64,000 bases of DNA from contig JADQAV010000017.1 in assembly GCA_019775845.1 (NCBI GenBank), positions 620,001 through 684,000 of the forward strand, in the 5' to 3' direction. Source of the stretch: Myrmaecium sp. VS I D KN 1. Lineage: Eukaryota > Ascomycota > Dothideomycetes > Valsariales > Valsariaceae. The notes beneath the pieces are model-generated. The model was not told where the DNA came from. It made no database searches and was given only the letters and a program-made list of their open reading frames with translations. Shown piece by piece: positions 9,001-19,426 of this stretch (position 1 is its first letter; each line of letters starts with the position of its first letter). A program made the position numbers and the translations under genes.

Positions 9001-11377
9001 GAGGCTTGAGCCAGTAACTCCGGCTACTCGAGGTCCAGCAGCCGTAGAGAGCAGCAAGCTTTTTGAACTGCTCGAATGTGTCGGCATCCCTTCCAGGTAT
9101 AGGTGGTCTAGGTAGGGAGATCGCCTCGAGAGTCAGCCTGAATATGCGCATGAAGTCAGCGGCTTTGACGTCTTGTATCTTTGAGCTTAGCTTCGCCCGA
9201 TCTTCCGCGCTCATCTCATGCAGGACCTTGATGATGAGTCGCTTCCGGTCTTCACGTTCTTCCAGTTCAAGCCAATCCCAGCCAGCGATCTCCTGATCTG
9301 AAGCAAGTCCAGGAGCCCCTCTGAAATTAGGCACTCTAGCACCGGTATTTCCCGGCCTCATGCCAAAGTCCGGCTGTTTGAATGATTCTGCATCTGAAGA
9401 AACCGTCAAATCGATGACGGAGTGTGGAGTTTCGTGAGGGGGCGCCTCCGGTAGCGTGCGCGAGCTGTCTGCATCAGGCAGGCTTTCGTTTTCGGAATCA
9501 ATGTCGGTCTGTGGAGTATGCTCTTTGGGTGCGAAGTCAAGGGAATCATTCTCCAGAGGGGGCGGAACTGGCGATTCACGTTCCCAATGACTGGGCGAAG
9601 TTGCATCGGGTACCGGGATATCCTCGTCGTTCGCTTCACTGGGAGCAACAAACTCCGCCATTTCTGCTTCGGAATCACTCCCTAATGATTCAGACTCATC
9701 GGCGTCCGAACGTGGCTTTCGTATTACCCGTTTGTGATGTCGTGGAATCGTTGGAGGTTTTTGCGGTGCATCAGTGCGGTCCATGACTTGCTTTTTCCAC
9801 AACTCCTCCTGCCGTTGAAAAACCGTCAGTTCTAAGCTGGCGCACTGGGCCAAAAGGCTCTTTTCATTTGTCCAGGGTTGCTCAATGATTCCTTCCCGTA
9901 GCTTTTTGAGACGCCCGTCGATCTTTTGTAGTGTGTTCTCGATCTGCGTCATCATCGCGGTGCGCCGATGCCGATGTCTCGTAGTATTCCACAAGGCCCA
10001 CGCTCTCTGCTCATCCAGTCGCGGCTTCTTTCGGGTCTCCCAGTCTCGAACAAACTCCTGGATCGCTCCGTCAATCGTTGCTTGAACCTGCTCTTCTGTG
10101 AGGAGTTTTTCTTTCTGTCTCTTCGCAGCCTCCTCTTCCTCTTCGATCTCAGCAATAAGCGAAGGAGGATATTCCTCCTCGTCTCCGTCCGGATTATATG
10201 GAGGGAGTTCGTAGCTTATTCCATGCGACCAGTGATCCAAGAAGCCCCACTCATCACCTTGGCCTCTGGCTTCACCGTTCCTGACCACTTCCACATCGCC
10301 ATCATCCTTTTGCCGGAAAATCAGTGCCGACCGTCCTTTCAATTCCAGCCATTTATGATCACGATAAGGGAACACTGCCGTGGCATTCTCGCCCCCGAAG
10401 TTGACCGTTTCGGTTTCGCGATCTCGTAGGAAACGGGAGATGCATCGGTAGACATACTCGCGCCTTCCTGAAGCTCCAGGATTTGGGTTCCAGTGCGAGA
10501 AGCTTATCAGATGCTCGGTTTCGGCATCCGCCGGAAACAGGTCAGGTCCATTCTTGACCGGCTCACCATGGTCCGCATCGCCGAAGAAGATACTGTCCAT
10601 TGGTAACGCAGACTTACCTAGGTATTCGGAGGCCTCGCCGATGGTGAGGTGGGAAGGCGGAGAACTCGGTGCAGCAACGGCCAGGGAAGATACATCTTTC
10701 ACCGGAGAAGGCGTGCCATCGCGAAGGCGATTTGTTGTAGATGAGAGGTCAAGCCTACGTCGCTTCTGGCCCTGGGGGCCTTCCACCGCAACTTCATTGG
10801 GGCGGAGATGAACGTTGTCCACTGCAGGAGGCGTGAGCGCTCTACGCGTTTGTGGCGAAGAACTGCCCGCTGCGCTCTCGATGGCTGGAAGAGTGTCTGT
10901 CGCGATGGGTAGCTGGGGTTGCGAAGGCAGATTCGACGCAGCAACAGCAGATGAAGCATTGAATTTGAGTAGCTGCGATGCAATACTGGACGCAAAGGCT
11001 GTTATCTCAGGAGACGTACTCACTGCAGGCGCAGGCACTGCAGGCACTGAAGGGCCATGTTGCGTTTGATAAAGCCTTGATCTTCTCCTCAGTTTTTGTA
11101 TGGCCCACTCTATAGCCGATAGCTGTCCAGCCGATTTGATATTCAGCTTCTTCTCAAGGACTTCTGCAGTGATATAGCTTAGAAGAGTGGCGCCATCGAC
11201 GTCCTGCTCTCGAAGTGCGCTCTCAAAAGCTGTCGGATCTGGGAGTTTCGCGTTGGGTCTTCCGTCGTTCCATAGATCCCTCGACCTACAGAAAACAGAA
11301 ACGACGTCGTCAACTGTCCAGTTCCAAGGGTCATCAGCAGGCCCTTCACTGAGACTTTGTTTGGCCGCGTCTGCCAT
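6059..11377 (-). CDS. SNF2-family ATPase of the Rad54/ATRX group with N-terminal SAM-like domain
   Basis: One uninterrupted exon for 1772 aa, a likely nuclear DNA translocase or chromatin remodeller. Residues about 15-97 resemble a SAM/SAM-like domain (NWTVDDVVSVFC ... AIQKLRRRS). A long acidic, disordered stretch with Glu-rich coiled coil follows (about 390-700). The ATPase core has motif I in HTMGLGKTMQA near residue 960, the DEAH box in VIADEAHTFKAS near 1100, and a helicase C lobe near 1375-1465 with STRAGGVGLNITGANRV and the arginine-finger block GRAYRIGQ. The wording NPAWEEQAVGRAYRIGQ and the long gap between the lobes favour the ATRX/Arip4-Rad54 branch over the SWI/SNF branch. The tail after about 1600 is disordered. 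I do not know an established name. Neighbours give no clue; the next gene upstream is divergent, 3.2 kb away. Confidence 0.85.
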   Translation of the reverse strand: MADAAKQSLSEGPADDPWNWTVDDVVSVFCRSRDLWNDGRPNAKLPDPTAFESALREQDVDGATLLSYITAEVLEKKLNIKSAGQLSAIEWAIQKLRRRSRLYQTQHGPSVPAVPAPAVSTSPEITAFASSIASQLLKFNASSAVAASNLPSQPQLPIATDTLPAIESAAGSSSPQTRRALTPPAVDNVHLRPNEVAVEGPQGQKRRRLDLSSTTNRLRDGTPSPVKDVSSLAVAAPSSPPSHLTIGEASEYLGKSALPMDSIFFGDADHGEPVKNGPDLFPADAETEHLISFSHWNPNPGASGRREYVYRCISRFLRDRETETVNFGGENATAVFPYRDHKWLELKGRSALIFRQKDDGDVEVVRNGEARGQGDEWGFLDHWSHGISYELPPYNPDGDEEEYPPSLIAEIEEEEEAAKRQKEKLLTEEQVQATIDGAIQEFVRDWETRKKPRLDEQRAWALWNTTRHRHRRTAMMTQIENTLQKIDGRLKKLREGIIEQPWTNEKSLLAQCASLELTVFQRQEELWKKQVMDRTDAPQKPPTIPRHHKRVIRKPRSDADESESLGSDSEAEMAEFVAPSEANDEDIPVPDATSPSHWERESPVPPPLENDSLDFAPKEHTPQTDIDSENESLPDADSSRTLPEAPPHETPHSVIDLTVSSDAESFKQPDFGMRPGNTGARVPNFRGAPGLASDQEIAGWDWLELEEREDRKRLIIKVLHEMSAEDRAKLSSKIQDVKAADFMRIFRLTLEAISLPRPPIPGRDADTFEQFKKLAALYGCWTSSSRSYWLKPLVAGDANDFLKDFPADSRTMPQQLVEFHKFVRSILVPDLKSSHSPFRSAAPTPMASSSLAQDESSSGGSEPIRTPSKRRRPKVAKNLNAMQRREKARLRQEEQQKNAELLDLRDGQHGEKVIVNTNHASDEGVIYLHPSIARRAKAHQIKGIQFMWREIVAADADESPGCLLAHTMGLGKTMQAIALIVTIAEAANSNNPNVREQVPKPLRRTPSRVLILCPVPLIPNWRNELDTWIPASARGKLGEIRSLTAELFPLERLEALTEWYEEEGILVMGYQLFRQYAEGKPRGVSSEASETARRYVLQGPRIVIADEAHTFKASKSSISAAVAQIKTKYRIALTGSPLNNNLLEYYNMINWVSENWLGDKEEFNDHYKTPIEEGLWAGAGPGERRRSYKMLRVLKDEIDPKVHRVDITALKGQLKPKLEFVITVPLTPIQKQAYTVFANAVLARSDDRVSWARLWGWLSWLSLLCNHPLMFADKTRKEELKQRTGKQETGSKRSSGSDGDSFAEDEGNLSDSKELPAETLSSSFLDRLRKVFEGVDLSSAELSSKVVVLNRILGEARKVGDKVLIFSHSIPTLDYLQVICERRGFRAMRIDGKTKPSERLAYTKGFNESKDMDLFFVSTRAGGVGLNITGANRVVIFDFAWNPAWEEQAVGRAYRIGQEKPVFVYHLITGGTWEPKMKHQANFKTQLAYTVVDKKNVKARSLKPRQFLQEPEEVAQEDLHAYKGIDTAVLDHILDTYEPGKDFIIRAITSTETLMEEEEPTFSKEEEQEIEAIKLARIKKQPLSEVMYQHQRQQAFAGPSTTYVPPFTAGAGRGQTAFQNIPARSTAPSGMNGGSGKLPVRQTEHRSSLSEAPATPLVAGSSEPRVSASHSGPTWSHFPRSSASKVDRTRDPRLQGRFAPTARPFISPYKVVDLSSGEGSESDVDSVLGDDERRPGASSKSSKPMGNGNANGHSKTTSSSGANVADKPATGR

Positions 11378-14300
11378 TGTACGCGGCTAACTCAAAGAAT
11401 GAAACGGCCGGTTCGCCTTTCGTACCACGCTGTGACCAAATGCAAGTGAAAGGAAGTGGCATCAGTAGAAAGGATAGCAATCGAAAAAGGATAGACGAAG
11501 GCTTGACGACGAAACGAATATAAAGAAGGCGCTTCACGCGTTCTCACCGCTGCTTCATGGTACCCCTCGGTGAGGCGGAGAAGCGCGGGTGAGTTGCAGA
11601 TGACTTGACTCTCCAGTGCATACGCGGACAACTTCAGAAAGATCGAAAAAAATCAAGAAGAAGAGCGGAAGGGAATGAATGGATTGTCTCAAACCCCTTC
11701 GTCTCTCAACATCTCAACAAGCGGCTCGGCGCGTGAGTGCGCGTTTCAATACGCGCAGAGAATTGTCAGCGCTTATACTCCCCTATACAGGACCGCAAAG
11801 CCAAGCTCGAGCGGAGACTCTTGAGAAGAGGCCTATTTCCTGTCGAAAGGGCAAGCAAGGCGGTGTTGATAAGGTATTAGTGACAGCAAGCTTCGGGTTG
11901 AGACGGTTAAGGTAGATTGTCCGTTGCATAGCGTCCGTCGTGACAGTTGACAGGAGGCGTCGAAAAAAAACGGCCCTGCTACAAGGGGAAGTCGCTAACC
12001 TTTCCGAGGATTCACTATACAGGCATGAGTTTACAATACGGAAGATACTGTACTACACATATCTTTAATATCCGCTACAAAGGCTCATTACATCTCTACC
12101 TGCGATTTGAAGCCAACATCGCTACTAAAAAATATACACAGGAGGTTGTTACAGCCGCCGAAAGAATGATGGCAGCAGGAGGCTTGGCATCGAGTTTATA
12201 CTTTCCACGTTCGCCTCGACCTCCGATCACATCGCAGACACCCGCCATCCTAGCTCAGTAGGCGTGGCTGCAACAACTTCTGGGCCCAGTTGCTCGTCCG
12301 TACGAGTTGAGCTTGCGGCGGAGCAGCACGTGTTCCTTGATAACCTCCAGAACCACTTCTGTCTTCCATGAATTCTGCACACCTGAAGATCTAGATATCA
12401 CGTCGTCAAAGCAAGCATATCGAAAACCAAATGTACACAGGATGAAGGAGCTGTCTTATCCCGAAGCTGCTACAGCAGGGACGAAGCCAGCCTATCCAGA
12501 TACTCGCCGTGACGAAGGGCTTTCGGTGGCAACCTGAAAACATCCCCGAAGCGTGTCCGCCGCTCACGTATTGCAGGGCCTCGGGAATTTCTTATGCTGT
12601 GAGACATGGACACTTCCGAGATGGGGTACATCGCTGGCTGCGTATGCATGAACCATCTGCACGCACGCTGCAGCCGATCAGCCGGTGGAGGAGAGGATGG
12701 TCATGGAGGGAAAATTTGAGAGCGCCGGGATGAAGGAAGTACAGCTTTGGACTCTCGCGGATATCGAGTCCGCGTCCTCGGCGCCCAGTTGCGTATCGCG
12801 GTGGCAGACCTCGAATGCATAAGCATCTCCCATTACCTCGCATCTCTGAAGCGCAAGAGTCGGGTGCTACATTTCTGAAATGCAACAATGGATTGTTCGG
12901 CGGAGAGCTAGAGATATGTAAGGCAGTCCAGTATCGGTAGGACCACGACCATCATCACGATCTGCAAGTTTTCGCGATCGTTGAACCCGGGAGCGGAAGA
13001 TGCCAAGCAGTCCGTTCCCGTCCTCTCCACCCCCGGGTGGCCCGAACCATCTTTCGTCACCCCGCGTCTCACCTTCTCCGTGTGCTGAAGCAGGATCTCG
13101 TCTCAACGCTTTCTCTACCACGCTCTGTATGGCTCTCATCTAGCCGCAACAATTGGTCGCGGCAGAAAAGAAGACGAGAGGCGATGACGGCCTCCCGTTA
13201 GCTCTCTCTTCGGAGCCAAGACAGTCAGCAAAGCCGAAGTGGTTCAGGCTTCCGGGCGGCTTGCTTCATCTCCCCAGCCGCCAGCTCAATACCCATGTCC
13301 GCGGTTCACGTCCTCAGGTCGTCCCATCTTGGATGGCCAGGGGCGGATCCACTAGCCACTTGGAGCCTTTCGCTGTTCTCGTTCATCCTCACCGCATACC
13401 CCGGTCACCTGGAAGCGAAATTGCGATTCCTACGATCCACACGAAAAGAGGAAAGAGTCCGTCCAGGCGTGAATGTCTAGCTGGTAAATTAGCGGCCGAT
13501 GAGAGCCGCCGGCACAGGCGACTTTGGTGCTATATCGATGATTCTGTTCGGGAGGGCGAAAACTGCACGTTGGCGACCGGAAGGCTTCGACCTTGGTGTA
13601 ACTTTCGAGTTCTCTGGGGCCATGCACGCAATTCAGTGTTACACGCTCGATTTTGATGCATCAGCTGCGGGGTATTTATGTATCCAAAATCGAACTTGGA
13701 ACGTCGGTTTCAGCTCTTGTGACTGCTCGCAAACCCGCATTCTCACCATCTGAGTATCTAATAAGACGACAGTCGTTTCCGCCACGCTCAGCCGCTACAT
13801 ACAACGGGCCTCGCTAGGCTTCAGTGGGCTCGGTGTGGCTGGTCGTTGTTCGGCATCTTTATTCAATCTCATCTGTCAGGATGTTGACTCGGGAGGCTAT
13901 TGACTGTCAGGTACTGAGAACCCCTGCGACGGAGCTTGCCTCTTGCGGGTGCTGGACATGCATAGGATTGGGTGGACAAGTCAGACGGATACCGAAGACC
14001 TCGGAGGAGGTGAGCTGTTCCTGCCTGCCCTGCCTTCTCCATCGCTCAATCACATCACGCGTCCTAGTCCCATGCATCGGAACGTCCAAGCTCGTTACAG
14101 GTCTTGTCGTCGTCTTCGCCTCGGTTGCCGCCCGTGCGAATCCGCAGCTCACTGACACGTTGGTCCGCGCTGTGTAGAAAAAGGGCAAAGAGCAACGGAG
14201 ATCTGCGAGCGAGTTGGTCCATGTTCCCTGTGCCGCTGCTGGACGGCAGCAGGCTGGAGAAAGCGGCAGCCAAGGATGTTCGACTACATAGGAACATGAT

Positions 14301-14593
14301 TTGAGCCAGCAGTCGGTATAACATACCTTGCCATCTTCTTCCCTGCTTGGCCGCGTCGCATCGTGGCTATATTCCCCGGTTCTTCCCCCGTTGACGTTGA
14401 CGAACTGCTGGTAGCGTTCCATATCTGCGCTGTCTGCCTCATCTTCTGCAGTCCCTCATGGTTTTATCAATCTAGTCTCTCGTACCTCTTTTCTTCTACC
14501 GTATTGCCGGTGCCGTTTGTCAGCTTTTTGAGTTCGATCAATCACTTCGCGCCCGCCATCAGCGGCCTCTATTCCGGGTTAGACGACCTCGTC
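11378..14593. other. 3.2-kb intergenic region between divergent genes
   Basis: It separates the start codons of the SNF2/SAM gene (-) and the DUF4203 gene (+). Several ORFs of 90-170 codons exist, for example 13153-13656 (+) and 13907-14422 (-), but their translations resemble no family I know and overlap each other on both strands, so I do not annotate them. It may hold long leaders, non-coding RNA or an unrecognised gene. Confidence 0.5.
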
Positions 14594-17500
14594 ATGAAAG
14601 TTGTTTATTTGATATGGTATTCTGTCGCTCTTTTCCTCGTCGATGCCGTCGCGGTACTCGATAATCGCGCGCCGAATAGTGAATTGATTGCTCCCGCTGT
14701 TTCGTTCGAAGGTGCTACTCGGTTGCGGCGCTTCCGTGTCCGAAGAGATCAAACATCTGGCGATGACTTCTCAACGAGTACAGCAAGTTACCGTCCATCG
14801 ACCACAAATGCTGAAGATACTGTCCAAGCCGCGGTAGCATCCGCGACTCAGAGTCTCTCCGCTGGATTCTCTTCCAGCGGCAGTGCCTCTGCTTCATCCT
14901 CTGCCACACAGGCGAATACCGTCTCCCTTTCGCGGAGCACAGAAACAGCCAGCGCGAGTATGGACACTGTCATGTTACTGTAATTTCAATCACTTACCTC
15001 TCTCAGTACTTCCTACCATATTGCCCGGCCAACTCCCTCTGAAACCTACCCTCACTCCCGCTGTCGGTCTCGCCGGTGCAATACTTTTCTGCGCAGGCCT
15101 TGTCTATGGCATTTTGGGGGTGAATTTCACCGCCTCTGGAACGTTCCTCTCCAATGGGTTCCTCGGTGCTTTAGGGGTCACGGTAAGTTGACCGCGTTGA
15201 GTTTTCAATAAAGTCTAAAGCCCACTAATCCCCGTAGGTGCTCATTGAATACGTCTCCAACCCGCCCCATTCCCCCGGCATTCAGGGAGCCTTTCTCGCA
15301 GCCATCTTTATCGCTGGTCTCTCATTCGGTGGACTGTCGTTGATTTTCAAGGATGTGGCTCGCTTCTCTCCCCTTCCGCTCGGTGGGTTTACCATGGCCA
15401 TGTGGTTCCTGATGTTACGTGCCGGCGGTCTGATTACTAGCATGGTTGGCAAACTAATCTTCATAATACTGTTCATGGTTGTGTTTACGATCGGTTTCAT
15501 GATCGTTGGACGGTGGTTCAGTTGGGGGAGGAGGCATCAGGTGACCACTTGGGGAGGCGTGGTCGGCAGTGCCTGGGGTGGGGCGGCAGCTACAGTGCTT
15601 GGAGTGGATTGCTGGGGCGGCTGGGGCGGTAAGGAGTTCTGGTTGTGGATATGGGGTAAGTCTCCCATTTCCGCGCTGACTTCAGATTTTTATATGAGTC
15701 GCTTGGAATGGCTTAGATGCGCTGACGATGCCACGCAGACCTTAACGAAGCGCTTTTCCCTGCGAATGCGACTACCTATCCCACGACGCGTGCGATTCGC
15801 GCTGAGCTTGCTGTCATTGTCCTACTGGCCCTACTCTGCGGATTCGGACAGCGCAAGCTTCTCATCAGACGACGGCTGAACGAACATCGGTTGGAGGCAA
15901 TGGCTAGAGCAAGAGACGAAGAGCTAGGCAGCGAGGAATTGGCCAGAGGCAGGGCGGTGGTGGAGGAAGTGAATCGCGAAAGGGATATTTGGGAGCAATT
16001 GTACGGAGGGGGCGAAGAGTGGAGCAAAAGCGCAGTCCCGGAAATCAAGGAGAAGGAAGGATTCCGTGGGAAGATTTCAGAAGCATGGGCAGGCAGGACA
16101 GGCAACAAGTCGTGGTTGAAGGGATGGATGCACGCTATTTCAGCGCGTAAACATGGCCGAACCGAAGCAGTGGAGCTACAGGCTGTCAAAGAGCAGGATG
16201 ATGATGTGGTCATTCTGCCGCTGGCACGACAACGATCCTCGCTCCAAACCCAAGTTGCCGGCCATGAAGCACGTTCCTCGAACTCAGTCAACGCCGAGCA
16301 GCTCAACTTGTCGACGTTATCCTTTCTCCCCTTCGCTGACTTAGGGGACATCGACCGGCGGCCCGTGTCTGGCAGCGAGCCGGAGTTAGCTACATCCTCC
16401 GATTCTGATTACAAGAAATCTGACATGGAACCTCATACGGGCCCATCGCTCGCTCCACCCCGTGCCAGCACGCCTTCACGACCGTTAGCCCGCTTTCTGT
16501 CACAGGCCAGCTTTAACAAAGAGTATGTTGATGAGGAAGTGGATGCTCAGAGCGACACATCGTCCGCTGATGCCACCATCGCCCTGAGCGAGCTGGGAAA
16601 TCGAGGGTCCCGGACGCTGTGCCCTGTCGAGGAAACACCAGAAGAGGCCGAGAAATCTGGTCTATTGCAGAAGGACCTCGCAGTGGTTCAAGCAGCTTCC
16701 GCATCTACGGATGCGACCAGTCTCGTTGGCATTCAAACATTCAAGCGTCACTCTTTGGTATCCATGAAAGACTTTGATTCTGATCCTGAGATATCTTTGA
16801 AGTCCCAGCGAAACGACCGTCAACGTCGAAGATCTGCACCTGCAGTTTTGTCACAGGAAGCAAAGGTGGTTGGAACAGTCGGGCCTTTGAAGGACTTGAG
16901 TCGATCGAAGTCTCGCCCGGCACAACAAGCTCCAAGTGAAAGGGAGAAGCAGATACCGGCCTTGAAGATCGTCACACAGGGAGCATACCATGACCCAGGA
17001 GTCTTTGTCAACCTCGAGAATTTCGATCCACGAGACAAGTTCCCCAAGGCCGGCGGTAAATACAGAGCCAAAGAGTGGGTCAACCACCGTATCGACGACG
17101 CCGAACCACCGGAGCTTGAGGACTTGAAGGAGCCGGATTCACCTGTTGCGCAGGTTGAAGGCCGTATAGAGCGGCTCCTACCAAAGATGATTGCTGCGGA
17201 TAACTCGCCGCAAGAGCCTCGGATTGCTTCGACAGCATCGTCTTCCCGGCCTGTGTCCAGTCAATCCGACAGAAACTTGCTCGATTCCTCAGATGACTCT
17301 CGCAAATCCAGCATCACTACCTATACTCCGGAGGAGTCTCACGGCAGCTTTGTCGGGATGAGCGCTGTTGACTCTGCGAAATTTTCCCGCACTAACATCA
17401 TCCATCGTCGACAATCGAGCTCAGCATCACTGAGAGGCGAGGAACCCCGACCCATTCACCTACCGAAGCGCGATCCGAGCTATCGGCGCGGGACACACAA

Positions 17501-18548
17501 GAGCACCGCACCCTATGATCCTTGGGCCGACCTAGCCTTGGAGGGCATTCCGCCTGTAACAGTGCCTACGGGTCCGTGTTCACCGGATTCTCTACCGCTT
17601 TCAAAGCGCCGTGAACAACTCAAATCCCAACTGCAACTGCCGCGTACAGTGTCCCAAGAATTACAAGCCCCACGGCCTCGTGTTCAGTCTGCATATCATC
17701 CGCAAGCCAGCCAGGAGAACCCTTCCCTCATCCACCTCGCTCATAACATGCGAGCCTCTCGAATTCTGACAAACCCTTCAAGCTCATCGAAGCCACATCT
17801 GCGAAGTAACAGCATCGACAGTGTCGCTTCAAGGGAGAACCTAGGAGGCCACAACGCCCTGCATATCCAAGCACGGACGTTGAACGCCGAAGCCGCCCGG
17901 GCGGGACAGCCGCTGATCGTGCACACGCACAACGCCGAGGCCGGGGTGCCGAGGGCACTGCGAGGTAATAGCATGGACGGCGGGAGCCGGGAATCACTCA
18001 AGCCCCATCCAGCACGCCAGAGCAGTCTGCCGCTGCTCCAGGGTCAGGGTCATTGGAAGGCCGCTCCCGGCGAAGGAGGCGTGAGAGCGAGCGCCCGCAT
18101 CTCTGCCGGCACGATGCAGCCACACCCGCGGCTTTCGTATCAGCCGCCGTACCACCACGCCGGCTCGGCGCCGCTGCTCACCCCTGCTGCTGCAGCGAAC
18201 CCGTACGTCTCACAGCAGCAGCCACCCGTTCGCTATCCCTCCGCGCTCAACGCTCGTCTGTCTCGCCGCATCTCATCTGGCGTCCTGCTCGAGAGCAACG
18301 CGGGGCCGCTGGCCTATGGGAAAGGAGGTCGGCCGAACGTGCACAGCGTCGCCGGTCCTGCGCATGTGGATGAGTTGCGACTGCGGGAAGAAGAAAGGAA
18401 GCGCGTGGAGCAGGTGCGCCGGGCGGCTGAGGCGGAAAGAGAGGCGAAGATGGCGGAGGCGATGCGCAGTGGAGAGCTGGCGCGATTGCATCGGGTGAAG
18501 TTGAGTGAGATGCAGGGTAAGGCGAGGTTGCTTGATGGGGCGGTGTGA
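14594..18548 (+). CDS. DUF4203 (TM7S3/TM198-like) membrane protein with long cytosolic tail
   Basis: Exons 14594-14957, 15007-15182, 15238-15655 and 15739-18548; introns of 49, 55, 55 plus 28 (83) nt, all in consistent phase; 1255 aa. The start at 14594 gives a good signal peptide (MKVVYLIWYSVALFLVDAVA); an in-frame upstream ATG at 14363 would bury it. A Ser/Thr-rich, probably O-glycosylated lumenal stretch follows (to about residue 130), then a block of hydrophobic helices encoded by exons 2-4 (for example LAGAILFCAGLVYGILGV, FLAAIFIAGLSFGGLSLIF, KLIFIILFMVVFTIGFMIV, LAVIVLLALLCGF) that matches the DUF4203/TMEM198 arrangement. From about residue 355 on there are some 900 residues of charged, Ser/Pro-rich, probably cytosolic sequence ending in a Glu/Arg/Ala coiled coil. 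The role is unknown; the vertebrate relative TMEM198 is linked to Wnt signalling, which does not transfer to fungi. Confidence 0.8.
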
Positions 18549-18897
18549 TGGGAATGGCACGGTTTCCACGTTTTGGCTGTTTCTTTCTTTTGGGATTTTC
18601 CCTCTTTTAACATTTCCTTGTTCAGTTTTGCGCTTTATACCCTGGCTTTTGATACGTTTTTCTTTCCTTCTGTTTTTCATCTATATATTCATCTCTCTCT
18701 CAACCTAGTATTTGGTGAATGGCCGACGTCGGCGATTTTGGGTCTTTCCGTTCTTTTTCAAAGTTCGGATACAGTACATGACATTCACGGAGAGGGTGAT
18801 GAACCTTCTGGAGAGTAGGAGTAATGCTCGTAATGCTAATGTTATGTTAGGAATGAATGGTAAGATATATGAGGGATCAGAAAAAGATGATGGTTTC

Positions 18898-18931
<34 letters not shown>

Positions 18932-19426
18932 TGGTTGTTCTGCTTTTGTTTTCTATTTTCTTTGGGTGTAGGGATGAGGTGATAATAAAAAAAGTACATG
19001 AGATACATCGATATTTCCAAGATATCTTGTCATCAGTGACACCGTTCCAGTCAAAGGATGTTTGCTTGTCTCTCCTCGTGGGTTCTATATCACACCTCTT
19101 CCAGCCATCTTGCCCTTTTTTTCTTTCTTATATTTTTTTTCCTTGCCTTTTCTTGATCTCGAAGCGGTGTAGGCGAGATGTATGGACAGATCGTAATCGA
19201 AATAACGCAATGAAGGCGCGAAGGATTGCTCATAACACGTAAAGCTTGGATTAAAATCCATTGATGGGATCACATATACTCGAGTGATATTATAAAGTTT
19301 TAGACGACGGCTGCCTCCACAAATCCCATCTTTTCCACCAGGGGCGCTGTACTTCGTCTCAAGAGCCCAGATAGCAGTAACCACCCCCTCCCCCCTCTGA
19401 ACACCTCCCTTCCCCTCCCCCATCCC
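18549..19426. other. Convergent 3' region between the DUF4203 gene and GET4
   Basis: AT-richer 3' flanks of two convergent genes. It contains pyrimidine-rich DNA and a long T run (18905-18932). No gene is visible. Confidence 0.6.
18905..18932 (+). repeat. Homopolymer T28
   Basis: Twenty-eight consecutive T residues in the 3' flank of the DUF4203 gene. It could be a poly(dA:dT) nucleosome-excluding tract; its exact length is vulnerable to sequencing error. Confidence 0.9.

Noticed and set aside
13153-14422. ORFs of 167 (+) and 171 (-) codons in the 3.2-kb spacer
   Set aside because: No domain, no plausible intron structure and no codon bias like the neighbours; several frames overlap.
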